Of a stretch of DNA of 64,000 nt, positions 21,901 through 34,463 are shown one piece after another (the stretch's first letter is position 1; each line of letters starts with the position of its first letter). This DNA is from Halicephalobus mephisto (Eukaryota; Nematoda; Chromadorea; Rhabditida; Panagrolaimidae). Location of the stretch: the NCBI GenBank assembly GCA_009193035.1, contig SWDT01000001.1, positions 744,001 to 808,000 on the forward strand, in the 5' to 3' direction. Position numbers and translations under genes: made by a program. The notes under the pieces are model-generated. The model worked only from the letters and a program-made list of their open reading frames with translations, did no database searches and was not told where the DNA came from.

Positions 21901-24838
21901 AACACCCGGAAGCGGAATAACTAGCTTAGTGAGTTTGTTCAATTGATCACTGTGAACGGAATTATTTATAGATTGGAACGCCTTGTGCATCAACCCAGAA
22001 TATTGCCCAAAATACAACACCAGACCAGACTGTGAAGCTACCTGCAACTCAAATGGATAGTAGACAAATCCTTGGAGGTCCATCAGCTCCTCCAACCAAT
22101 CAGACTGCTCAACCGTCAGCACCTCTTCCTGCAGCTCCTCCAACTAATCAGACTACTCAACCGTCAGCACCCCCTCCTGCAGTTCCTCCTCCACCTCCTC
22201 CAATTCCTCCGAGAAATACAGCTGCTGTTAATACTACTCATAACGGACCGCCATCAGTCCCCCCTCCTCCTTTACCTCCAAGACCACCTCCTCCATCTTC
22301 TGGATTAACAGATACAAATACTACTCCCAAGTCTGAAGTTCTTCCAAAAACCGAAGACAAAAGTAAAGAGCCATTACTATCGAAAGAAGAACCTGTGGAA
22401 CCTCCACCGAAGCCAACTCCTCCACAAACTCTTAATCCTAAACAAGCTAAGCCAGCAACATTATCTGCTGAACCAAACAAAGTGTCAAATGAGCAAATGC
22501 AAAAACATTATCTCTTCCGAGATTTAATAGGTAATTGCAAGTCTGCAATATTATAATGGGATAATACTTTAGGACACAATCCGAATCCATTATGGCAGCA
22601 AATGGTTTTCTGGGAAAATGCTTTCTTTGACATGGTTGCACAGGAACGAGACATCATCGGCATGGATCAGGAACCTTCAGAAATGATTGATCGATATAGT
22701 GGATTATCAGAATCTGAAAAAAAGAGATTAGAGTTAGATGAGGACAGGATTCTAGCGACTTTGTTACACAATATGACTGCTTACATGGTTATGTGTGGAG
22801 CCCCAACTAGAACCATTCAGCAGGTTTGATTTTATATATAACTTAACCTAGACAATTTCTAAATATATATGCTTAGAAGTATTACTTAACATTTAAAAAT
22901 CTTCAAAACGATCCCTTTATTTCCTAGAACAGTTTAATCATGAGCTTTTAATGCAATTCATAACTTTCTGCAAAACTGAATTGATAGATTGTTATTTCAC
23001 TGTGAATTTATCTAGGAATACTATATTCCTAATAGTACCGAGAAACAAGAAAGCTTAATCACGAATTCCAGACTACATTATGATCATCAAGGGATTTCGT
23101 GATAGGAACTTACTTTCTGTCATAAAATAAGGCGATTATAACGAATAATAGGAACATGAACTTTTAGAAAGTACGTCGTCTCCTTGGGAAAGCTCATATT
23201 GGTCTGATTTATTCCAAAAAGATTAATCAACTTCTAGATGAACTTCAGAAAGCGGTTTGTTATACTTTTGTCAATAATCGTACTAAGTTACTTATTTTAG
23301 CATAGTAACAATATCCCGTTGAAACCCCTTGGGAGTCGACTGATGCAGAAACAGTCCTTCACAGTTCACAGTGGATCTAATGCGGAAGGAACGATGATGT
23401 TCCTCGAGGTCACTGATGATGCTGTGATTCTTAGAGCCACAACTGGAGCTATATCGGAGAGATGGTGGTATGAACGGCTCGTCAATATGACCTATTCCCC
23501 GAAGACAAAAGTGTTATGTCTCTGGAGACGACAAGATGATCAAGTTCATATGCATAAATTTTATACAAAGAAGGTAAGAGTGCTTACTGGCAGATATTGT
23601 AACTTTGAAATGTTGAGCATCTTTCAACACCTGCTCGATGGGATCCCCCGTTTATGATGAATTTCTCCATAGGAACTGTGTTTCTAATAGTAGTAGAACA
23701 TAGGCAAATAATCCCAATCACTTTTGAATTTCATTTGCTTCTGGAGTTACTAATGAGGTGAACTATCACCCGCGCTTAAGGACGAAAAAGATTGTCACAA
23801 GCTTTGTAATGGGAATTAATCTCTCATTCTGTGATATAGAATGTTTATAAACACAATCATTGCAGTGTCGAACTCTATATAATTGCTTAAAATCTGCAAT
23901 GGAGAGGGCAGCGGCTCGAGGGAAGGTGAGTATAGCTGGACGTGATCTTGGAGGAGAATTCCCGATCCATGACATAGAAACTAACGAAGGAGGTCTGTTA
24001 CAAGTTAGGATGGATGGAGTCGGACTCATCTTTGCTAATCGACAGGTATCGTAAGTGATGATGATACTCGTCTAAAACGTTAATTTAGGAGTTCGTTGAT
24101 CTTGGGAAGATCAAAAAGTGCAACACTTTCGGTGGTAATATGTTCGTTCTTGAGGAGTATAACAAGGAAAAAGACCAGTTAATCCAACGACGATATATTT
24201 CCAAAATGGTAAGTTTATTTTTGATTTATAACTTTCGTTCTCCAACACCCTTCCGTTATTGTCTGTGGTTGTTGGTTACCACTTCCAACTGTCAAAAGGT
24301 TTCAACTTGTATTTGCAAAGTTGCAAATTCAGGCCGTCAGCATCGCCTGGACAATCCACCGAGTCTTCAGTGTGCAAACAGCCCTCGTTGACGAAAGCGA
24401 AGATACAGTAGACTCAACTTCTACTAACTCAGATTTGGCAGCGCTCCCGAAGCTTCGGCTCGATCCCGATGCATCTCAATTAATCCTCGAGAAAACTGGC
24501 TATCCTTCTGAAAGCCGGATTCGGCTTTGTGGAAGTCTCTAACAACTATCTTTAGTTTATGAAGTTGGAAATTGGATGTTGTGGTTGTATTGTACATTTC
24601 ATAACTGTGGCTATTCACTTACTGTTGTGTTTAATTGGAAACGGGATTATCAGATAATCAGCCTTGATGTTTGTATCATTTACTTTTCTTGCCAGTCGCT
24701 GATAAACCTTTCTATCACCACAATTGGGATTCTACAAATTTTCAGGCGGATCAGATATGTTATGCGGTTCTCTGCGTGTTTTCGTTCGTGGCTGCCCACA
24801 AGTCTCAACAACAACACCAGCAACAACCGGGTTCTTGA
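18913..24838 (+). CDS. aex-3: MADD/DENN-domain Rab3 guanine nucleotide exchange factor (AEX-3)
   Basis: Activates Rab3/Rab27 GTPases for synaptic vesicle and dense-core vesicle traffic. Exons: 18913-19337, 19381-19524, 19610-20354, 20397-20696, 20741-21928, 21972-22530, 22573-22823, 23168-23254, 23301-23573, 23866-24045, 24089-24208, then either 24333-24542 or 24746-24838. Product is about 1493 or 1454 aa, like C. elegans AEX-3. Exons 1-2 hold uDENN ([34 protein letters not shown]), exon 3 cDENN ([40 protein letters not shown]), exon 4 dDENN. Exons 5-6 are a Ser-rich and then Pro-rich linker. Exons 7-11 match the conserved MADD C-terminal region ([53 protein letters not shown]). The exon 1/2 junction is the least certain: a 43-nt intron fits best. 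Confidence 0.95.
22824..23167 (+). other. 344-nt intron of the AEX-3 gene
   Basis: This intron between exons 7 and 8 is much longer than its neighbours (42-123 nt). It is AT-rich with no visible exon or repeat. Confidence 0.7.
24333..24542 (+). other. Alternative terminal exon A of AEX-3
   Basis: After exon 11 (ends ...RYISKM, phase 0) the acceptor GCAAATTCAG at 24332 opens a frame that starts [14 protein letters not shown] and ends at a stop at 24540-24542 (69 aa). No AATAAA is seen before 24897, so this isoform probably uses the same polyadenylation site as exon B. Confidence 0.65.
24746..24838 (+). other. Alternative terminal exon B of AEX-3
   Basis: The acceptor TTTTCAG at 24745 opens a phase-0 frame that starts [17 protein letters not shown] and ends in a Gln-rich tail and a stop at 24836-24838 (30 aa). 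This segment matches the C-terminus of vertebrate MADD (HEICYSVLCLFSYVAA), so it is the conserved form. Confidence 0.8.
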
Positions 24839-24896
24839 GTCACGCGATTGTGCCTTTAAAGTCCATCTTTTTGCTCTTGCACACAATACCGCTTTG

Positions 24897-24902
24897 AATA
24901 AA
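24897..24902 (+). terminator. Polyadenylation signal of AEX-3
   Basis: AATAAA 59 nt after the exon B stop codon. It can serve both terminal exons. Confidence 0.65.
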
Positions 24903-25368
24903 CTGTCGCTCATTTACCCTTGTTGCAAACTTTACATTTAGTTATTAAGTAAATGGAGATTACTATAAATGATATTCTTGCCATTTCTCGATTCATTTTC
25001 TTCCTGCATCATCACAAATAATACACTTTTAAGATAAATCTAGTGTTTGATGGATACAGAATTAAAGATTAGTTAATTTTCGAATGAAGAATGATCGCAG
25101 AGAGAATTGCAACAAAAAAGAAAATAAAAGCAAGAATAACAATTCTGAAGGCCAGATCATTAGACAGTCATTTTACCTTTCGTAAGGCAACTCTAAATGT
25201 TTTGGCATACAAACGTGAGGTAAAATGACGCTGATCCAGCTTCAATCGATGATTTTCAATCTTGTAGAGGTTACATCTTACTGGATAACTAATAATCAGA
25301 AGAGAGAGCACGGGATATCATTGCGGAAAGTTTGGTTGTTCCATTTAGAGTACGGTGAGGTCATCTGG
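24903..25368. other. Intergenic gap between convergent AEX-3 and HMX genes
   Basis: About 470 bp of 3' flank for both genes. No coding frame, RNA gene or repeat is seen. Confidence 0.6.
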
Positions 25369-27428
<2,060 letters not shown>

Positions 27429-28872
27429 ATCTAAATGAAAAAGGAAATCAGAATTACTACAAGGATCACGCTAATTATTCATTAATCGCAAAAGTAAATA
27501 CAGAGTGAAAATAATACATGACTCGCAGAAGATATGAGCATTATTTCATTTTCATAACTCTCCGCCCAAGTGGAAAACAAGAGATCGCTTGTCTTTCTTC
27601 CTGTTGTCCACAAACTCAAGCGACAAAAAATACGGTAGCACGGAAAAGAGGGTGAGCGAAAAATGCTCATTTGAGCCTGGGCGGGCTTCGGAAGGCAATT
27701 TTATCAATTTGCTCCTACATACTCCTTAGTTTCTCAAATTCGAACAAGGACGGATAAATGAAAAATGGAAGATATTTTTATTTTCCATTATTTTTGGGAT
27801 ATCAAAAGCTTAACGAATTGCCGAAAAATGGAACAATGAAGACGATGGATTTCTGATGCGCAGCAAGTAATTTCTTGTCACATTAATGTCTGATCCTCGA
27901 AACACTAAAGCTGCTAATCCATTAACTAGCACCAAGAACAACAAGTTCGATAAGCCTAGGTGCTAATAATGGACAGAGTGTCATGGTCAAAGAGGAATGA
28001 CGATTATAGCTGCACGCTTCTCACATGTCATGTCGCCGATAAAGGATTATCCAGAGTCATTCTCGTTGATTGGCACTCAGAAAACCGAAATTCCAATTGC
28101 ATTCTTAGGAAAATACCGTAATGCTTTTTAAAAAGTGAATAGAAATGAGTAGAAGGGAAAAATAATGGCATTACTAAAAAGGATACTAGCATTGGATTCA
28201 AGTTGAAGTAATCACGATAAAAGATTGAATTGGAAAAGACAGAGTTGAAAAGCGAAAATGATGATGGCAATATGACAACAAAAACTTGGCGCCTAGAGGT
28301 TTGAAAATTTACGACTCCTGACAAGACGCCTAAAAGATAGAGTTAGCTTTCCTATTCGCAATATTCTTAAAAGCCAGCGCAAAACTCGTGCTCAAAATGT
28401 GTATATCTAACACATCAATTTAATAATCTAATGCCAAATTGAAATGCACACGATCGGATTCGACAGCATGAGACATGCATGGATATTCAAGAATGCGCAG
28501 GAAATTGTCAACTCCTCCCCAAATGAACTCTTAATTAGCAGAGAATAGAAAGGTGGGTGAAGTACAGTTTGACCTCGCATTGTATTGGGCTGAGTCTACT
28601 CCCAGTAATGGTTGTTCCAGAACAGGAGAAATGGAATAACTAAGCATCTTTAAGCAGGATAAGCCTAGGTAACTCTGTATAAAATAATCAGCTCAAAGGA
28701 ATGCCAAAGGGGAATTACTGATATTCACAAATCGAAGTGATACCATTCGTAAATCTTAGGACTCTGAAAGACTAAGAAATTAAATTGAATGTTTTAAAGT
28801 AATGAATATCCATTTTCGACCGCAAAAGTGATGAACACACTATTTGTTAAAAGTCTGTGTTTCGGTTTATCG
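27429..28872. other. HMX upstream flank
   Basis: No supported gene. A 98-codon minus-strand frame at 28324-28028 has no recognisable domain. The segment should contain the HMX promoter. Confidence 0.55.
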
Positions 28873-28887
28873 AACAAGTACAGTATG
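28873..28887 (+). repeat. 15-bp direct repeat, left flank of mariner-like element
   Basis: AACAAGTACAGTATG occurs here and, unchanged, at 30603-30617, at the two outer ends of the mariner-like element. The first copy runs into the left inverted repeat. Confidence 0.7.
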
Positions 28888-30610
28888 CCAAAGTCTGAGC
28901 TTTGCATACTAGAACACAACTCATAGACTGTATTTTTCCAAAAAACCACTGATTACGTTCTGAAATTACTGGGTATTTTTTATATTTTGTGCGTAAATTT
29001 CTTTATTATTTTTTGTTGTTTATTGTGTTTTGTAAAGTTGTAATAAAGGTTTATAACATGATTTCCATATATTTAAACGATTTTAGCAATTGAGATAGGA
29101 TGAAACATTATTCTTTCAAGAACTGATCACTGTTATTCCAATAGTGGACAATTCAAGTAAGTTTTATGATTTTCTTGTTATTGTTCATGCTCCACAGTTA
29201 TCTCGAGCAAAGTCACGTTTATAAGTTAGAACTATCTGATAGACATAATCAGACACAACTAATCTAGGGTATTCAAACTCAGTAATAACAATCCTAAGTT
29301 AGTTGTTCTGTATTGATTTTTATTGTCTTAAGCCCTATATTTTTTCTTTGTTTATGACAGTTCAATAAACTCTTTGTGGAGTCAACCCTAAACGTCGACA
29401 GTTATTTTATTAATTAAACTAATTTCCAGCTTTATCATTGTTCCTATCGTGTGATTGAAGTATAAGGTAGAGAAAAATTTGGGCGCATGAAAAACATGAC
29501 AGATTTTTATAAAACAAAAATTTCAATGTTTCTGGAAGCGATTGTGAAGTTGCTATCCAGAGCTTCATAATAGTACCAAATTTACTTTTCTACTTGTACT
29601 CTCGAAGAAGTTATGAAAACCAAGAAGAAAAGTATAGTGGAGTTATTGTTTTTGTTGACTCGACTCGCATCTTAACGTGTTTTAGATTCACGAGAAAAAT
29701 TTCATTATTAAGCAAAATGACAAAATGTAGTTTTCAGTACTGCTGTCACCAATTCTATGGACAGAATTGTTCACAGGGTTGTATACCCAGAATTTGTGGT
29801 CATCTAGAGTGACATCATCTCTGATGAAAAATCTCGTTTGTTTTTGTGAATTATGAAGTCAGGATCGATCAAGAACACATCTTGGGAGAAGTTGTGGAAC
29901 TCCGGGCTGACCGACACTTTGCAGATCAAGATTGGATTTTCCAGCAGGATTCTGCATTGGTACATCGTGCGCAGAAAATTTAAGACTAATTCCGGAAAAA
30001 ATGGTCAACTTCATTGCATGGAAAGAATGACCAGGAAATTCGTCAGATTTGAACCTTATGGATTTTGATATTTGGGGATACTTGAAGAGCAAAGCTTGTG
30101 CTATGCCATATAAGGGTTTGAAATTTTTCAAGATGACTTTAATGGAAGCTTGGAATGTAATTTCTCTAAAAAATTCGTGTGTTGCAATATTGCGTTATGA
30201 AAACATTTGAAAGTCTGTAAAAACAAGAAATAACAAATTTTTAATCTAATATATTGTGTTTCTAACTCAGATTTGTAGTTGTATTCTCGGATCTGTCTTA
30301 TGAAAATTTAATTTAGGTAAATATTTTTTCGCTGTGGACTTTAATGGATAATAAAGACTGTCTTTTGATAATAAGGAACGGTGGTGCACTTTATCTCGAT
30401 TAAAATCGTTTTAATATATGAAATTCGCGTTTTAAACCTTTATTACAACTTCACAAAATACAATAAACAATTAAAAATTAAAAATAATAAAGAAATTCAC
30501 GCGTAAAATATAAAAGATGCTCAATAATTTCGAAAAACAGTGGTTTTTTGAAGAATAAATAGCCCGTGAGTTGTTTCAGAATACAAAGTTCAGACTTTAC
30601 CAAACAAGTA
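28879..30610 (+). mobile_element. Decayed Tc1/mariner-superfamily transposon with long inverted repeats
   Basis: About 170 bp at 28888-29060 is clearly similar, in inverted orientation, to 30420-30600. Shared blocks include AAGTCTGA(G/A)CTTTG, CAAAAAACCACTG and AAGTTGTAATAAAGGTTTA. Between them lies a broken plus-strand transposase (listed separately). A TA dinucleotide marks the left end at 28879-28880, followed by CAGTATGCCAAAGTCT, a Tc1-like terminus. The element is dead: the transposase frame is interrupted and the two repeats have diverged by many substitutions. Confidence 0.8.
29830..30170 (+). pseudogene. Mariner-type transposase remnant (DDE catalytic region)
   Basis: Frame-broken coding remains are readable in pieces. 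VNYEVRIDQEHILGEVV lies near 29845-29895. ADQDWIFQQDSALVHRAQ (about 29921-29974) contains the FQQDSA-H second catalytic Asp block. SDLNLMDFDIWGYLKSKA (about 30043-30096) corresponds to the SPDLNPMDY-IW third-carboxylate block. Shifts and stops separate the blocks, so no functional enzyme is made. Confidence 0.75.
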
Positions 30611-30617
30611 CAGTATG
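30603..30617 (+). repeat. 15-bp direct repeat, right flank of mariner-like element
   Basis: Second exact copy of AACAAGTACAGTATG, just outside the right inverted repeat. The following bases TCAAAA resemble the start of another Tc1-like end rather than this element's own terminus. Confidence 0.7.
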
Positions 30618-30747
30618 TCAAAACGAGGCATCAGTTTGCTATGGAAGATGGGATTTGGGAATTTTAAACAAATGAACTGACTTTGGTCGACGATATCCTT
30701 ATTTGTTTTATTCAGTTAATTGAATTGCGCTGTTGTGTAATCAAAAA

Positions 30748-31044
30748 TCAAGTTTCCGAGTTTCCCAGCAAGCCATATCGGCATACAATTGAGTACAAAG
30801 GTGAATAAATGAGTAAGACAAATAAAACACCTAGGAGAATTGAATCTGATCCACTTCCGACCAACATCTCATTGTCTTGTTCATATTCATCAAATTTGTC
30901 GCCTTCTCTGTTACTCATTAAGACTGATGGTCCGATGGGAAAATGAAATCCGCGACTTTGGCGTTCCAAGTTCTTTGAATCTTTGACCATCCAGCGCCGG
31001 TCGAGAACAAAGGACAAGGAGGAGAAACAATGGACTGATTTCAT
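30748..31044 (-). CDS. Hypothetical small single-pass membrane protein
   Basis: A 98-codon frame from an ATG at 31044 (MKSVHCFSSL...). It has a basic N-terminal half, an acidic segment (DKFDEYEQDNEM) and then a hydrophobic stretch SILLGVLFVLLIYSPLYSIV near the C-terminus that could cross a membrane. No family is recognised and no splice partner was found. The layout is protein-like, but the length is within what chance allows. Confidence 0.25.
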   Translation of the reverse strand: MKSVHCFSSLSFVLDRRWMVKDSKNLERQSRGFHFPIGPSVLMSNREGDKFDEYEQDNEMLVGSGSDSILLGVLFVLLIYSPLYSIVCRYGLLGNSET

Positions 31045-31138
31045 TTTCGACCGTTTTCAAGTAATTAGACCCAGATTTTGGCGGAAAATAGTATAAATTG
31101 GAATCATCCAAAGCTTATTATTTTTGTACTAATAGACC

Positions 31139-31327
31139 GTGGAAAGGACAATGAAAAAGAGACAAATATTTCCTTGGATGAAGAATAATGAGCCGAGAAG
31201 CAAAATTGAACATGTGTTGGTTTTAATGGATAATCGTGTTAAAGGGGATAAATCGAGAACTTCGACCTTGAAAGCATATGATAATTGGTTTATTGGGATG
31301 AAGACGAAAGCTTCAGAAAAGTTTTGA
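31139..31327 (+). CDS. Short ORF with a Hox-hexapeptide-like motif
   Basis: A 62-codon frame beginning MERTMKKRQIFPWMKNNE. QIFPWMK matches the PBX-binding hexapeptide that precedes the homeodomain in Hox proteins, notably group 3. No homeodomain exon is visible downstream on this strand in the window. It may be a chance match, a lone exon or a relic. Confidence refers to its being coding at all. Confidence 0.2.
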   Translation: MERTMKKRQIFPWMKNNEPRSKIEHVLVLMDNRVKGDKSRTSTLKAYDNWFIGMKTKASEKF

Positions 31328-31877
31328 AATGAATTAACACCGGCATTTGACGGCTCTTGAATAATTTGATTGTCTCAAGCGAGAATCACGTCAACTAAAC
31401 CAAACCTTCCATCTTTGATGGTTGTCTTTTATGACCTTTCCCGTCCTTGAGCATGAGCTTGAAAAAAAATGCTTAATCTGATATCAGATGCGCATCAAAG
31501 TGGAAACTTGTCCCCTCAAGGTGTTTTTCCGATTTCAGAAACTGGCACAGGTTGGTGCGAAGAGGTAAATTTACCTCAATTGTATCTTATTAACTGTAAT
31601 ATCTACCATAGAAAAACTAAATAAAGAAAGAACAAAAAAGACCACAGATTGAAAGGTTTAGAGGAGGTTTTTGTTCCGGGGGTGATTCGTAAAGTGATTA
31701 TTTTCTTCCATTGGTAAAATTGGCTTTCTTAGACACAAGTCAACATCACATATTTCGTTTCAATTAGAGAACTATTTATTTTGTAATGTCATTTTTAACA
31801 AAAAAACATGATTCGAACATATTCGTTACAGTAATGCACAGGAGTCAAAAAGCATCGCATGTAAAACAATAGTTTAT
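31328..31877. other. Intergenic
   Basis: AT-rich, no gene, RNA or repeat seen. Its right end is the 3' flank of the DB-domain gene. Confidence 0.6.
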
Positions 31878-32642
31878 TTACTCAAAGCTTCTGAAAGAAC
31901 GATGAGTCTTCTGGACGAGGTCGTTGTAGAAGCAGCTCTTCATGCTATCAAAGCGGTCATAGCAAGCCATGTAGCTGAAATCCAATTGAGTGACATTACC
32001 GGGACGTTGATCACAGAAAGTAAGACATTTGGGTCCAGCGAGAGTTGCAGCAACTCCATTTCTGAAAGTTTGTTATTTTCAATCGCAGGAAACTACAATA
32101 ACTGACCTAATACAGCAGCTACTATGATCCCTTCCTTGGGCGGCACAGTAATGGATGTCAGCAGCAGCTTGCATTGGGCATTTGTCAACTCGGAAATACA
32201 TATTCTGGAAGATACCAACTTTAATCTCACTAAATGTTTAAAATACCTACTTGAAGAGCTTGGCGAGTGTAGGTGCGGAAATTGCATTTATTCAAGCAGC
32301 TGTCAGGAAGTTTACGGTCTTGACAGCAAGCCATGAACTTCTCATCAGGAGTTTCTGGACGAGCTTCTTCCTCCTCAGCACTGCCGAACTTCAAAGTCTT
32401 GGATGAAGCAACACGAGCCCTAAGGCGATAACATCCATATTGACCTGTTGGAAAAGAAAGGATTATCCAGCATAACATTCAGATGACTCACCACACCCAA
32501 ATCCAGGTCCACATCCAGATGAGCAAATCGGAGCTGGAGGAGGAGGAAGACAGCCACCTCCACACACCCCGGCGGCGAAGCAGGACTCCGTGATAGGGAG
32601 AGTGATTAAGATTCCAGCGATGATAGCCAACAGGAGATTCAT
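31878..32642 (-). CDS. Nematode secreted DB-domain protein
   Basis: Exons 32642-32492, 32444-32251, 32204-32107 and 32061-31878 give 208 aa. A signal peptide (MNLLLAIIAGILITLPITES) is followed by a short Cys/Gly/Pro-rich stretch (VCGGGCLPPPPAPIC) and an Arg-rich spacer. Then comes a DB module with its regular cysteines: FMACCQDRKLPDSCLNKC, DKCPMQAAADIHYCAAQG, RDHSSCC, GPKCLTFCDQRPGNV, YMACYDRFDSMKSCF. The DB domain is a nematode extracellular module of unknown function. The protein is expected outside the cell, perhaps in cuticle or gland secretion. The start is set by the signal peptide and a TATA box 53 bp upstream. The family gives the best single clue to the organism. Confidence 0.93.
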
Positions 32643-32694
32643 CTTAGTTGCAAATCTAAGGACCAAACTGATGCTCCTTCGTTGACTGGTCCAA

Positions 32695-32701
32695 ATTTAT
32701 A
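32695..32701 (-). promoter_or_regulatory. TATA box of the DB-domain gene
   Basis: TATAAAT on the minus strand, 53 bp upstream of the ATG at 32642. The distance fits a short leader, and the box is the clearest core promoter in the window. Confidence 0.6.
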
Positions 32702-34029
32702 CCGACAAAAGCGATCTAGTTTGCAGAAGCCACGCCATACATCTTTCCCCCGTGATTACCGAAGGACAAGAAGCCACAATGAAGGCGGTCGGTTGACGAT
32801 TGAACTGGATCATTCTCACGCACGAAGTAAAGACATTAACAACCGAAGCGATAGACCAGATCTTGGGGATTTCGCTCTCTAATCTGTTAAGCAGAAGGAA
32901 TTCAAATTGCCGAGGTACAAAAAATTGACTGACTCACAGCAATCCTGTATCATGAAATCTAAGTTATCCTCTCAAACCTGTTTTGTCCGTCTTAGACATT
33001 CATGAGTAATTGGGGCACTAAAATAAATCCCTGGCCAGCTGCCATAAGAGAAGATTAGTCTCTTTTATGCAATACATACTAAAGATTTCGACATTTCTAT
33101 GATTTAAAATATTGTCAAATATCACTTTGCACAGAGTTAATTGATTTTAACGTTGACTATACCTTGGAGAATTTATTCTTTAATTTCCACTATCCCAATA
33201 AGAGGAAGTGAAAGTTGACGAAGCGAAACATGAGTCAGAGTTGCGCAAAAAGCTTGATCACGACGTTGTATAGATTCTGACGCATCGCCTAACAAAGCTG
33301 CTCGCCAATTGAGGAAAGTATAGCCTGAGGGGGATGACCGTCGTTTGTTGCGTCACAACCAGTTCCTGCTCCTTTCTCCGAATTCAAAGGTTATTCGTTA
33401 AAGAATCAGAAAATAATCAACAAACCAAGGGCAGAATTTGATATCTTTTATCTGTGAATTAATAGAAAGATTTTTTTTAAACTTTTATTTATGGTCAAAT
33501 TTTTACTTTTTATAATTCGCATCTAAAAGATGACTTTTCTATTTAATTTTTCTACTTTTTATGCTTTTATATTAATTCATGCATGGAGGTTTTAAAAAGA
33601 GCTCATTTTAATGAGTTTGAAATCCAAAACCATTAAAAAAATTCGCTTTGAAAACTTTAAAACAGCTTTTACTATTTCCTTACTTTTGTCTAGATTCAGT
33701 TTGACTATTTTATTGATTATGATGCTCGAAAAATTATCATAAATTGAAACCTCAACTGTTGACGGTTGTGATAAAAATAAACAAACCAATTAGAGCACAA
33801 ATGTAGTTGTAAATTTTCCAAATTATATGAAAAGCTATTTAGAAGAAAATATTGCAAAATTAATTTCTGAATTGAGAACATTAAATGAAATTCAATTTAA
33901 ATTCTGTAATTCGTTAAAGTCCATCGAAAAACTAGTTCGGTTCAGTAATTTGAGACTTAAAGATCCCGTTCATCCTCCTGTTGTGATGAAGCATATTTAT
34001 TGGATTTCTTCTATATTTTTCGTTGTTTT
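32702..34029. other. Intergenic, AT-rich from about 33.4 kb
   Basis: No supported gene. A 72-codon plus-strand frame at 33827-34045 runs antisense to the reverse-transcriptase relic just downstream and is probably a shadow of decayed retrotransposon sequence. Confidence 0.5.
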
Positions 34030-34206
34030 TAGAGAGTTTATGTAACATTCCTCCAACGGCTTGTATGTTGGAGACAAATAGAACGATATCATTGGCGAAT
34101 TGCATATGGCGTAATCTCTTTCTATCAATTTAGATGCCTTGATTATCTTAGTTCAGCATTCAAAGTACGTTTTTCAGTGTAACTGCGAGTTTTGGTATAA
34201 TAGTGT
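34030..34206 (-). pseudogene. Non-LTR retrotransposon reverse transcriptase remnant (RTE-like)
   Basis: Read leftward from 34206 the frame gives TIIPKLAVTLKNVL, then two stops, then DNQGI, a further stop, and IDRKRLRHMQFANDIVLFVS. This matches the palm region of non-LTR reverse transcriptases (GDTISPKLFTA...GI-IDG--L-HLRFADDIVLI). The catalytic FADD has become FAND (34085-34099), and three stops break 60 codons. The piece is too short to name the clade firmly; RTE is the best fit. Confidence 0.75.
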
Positions 34207-34265
34207 TATTTTATTATATTCGCTCACAATATCGAGTAAAAGTAATAAAATTTTTTAATTACCTT

Positions 34266-34463
34266 CAAAACTTTGGATTCGCTGAATGATCTGTGAATTA
34301 AACGCTAAGGAAAAGTTGCAAGCCTTGTCGTGCTAAAAACGAATGATCTCGCGTGCTTTGCATGGAAATTTCTTAGCACGTATAATAGTTACTGGTAGAG
34401 CAATTCGTAATTCCACAACATCGACATTTACTTAACAGATCATTTAGCGAATCCAAAGTTTTA
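34266..34463. mobile_element. 198-bp element with 28-bp terminal inverted repeats (MITE-like)
   Basis: The left arm AAAACTTTGGATTCGCTGAA (continuing to 34293) and the right arm 34436-34463 are inverted copies that match at 27 of 28 positions. A second inner inverted pair, CGTGCTAA (about 34330) and TTAGCACG (about 34373), lies inside. No transposase is present. No clear target-site duplication was found, so a hairpin of another origin remains possible. Confidence 0.65.
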
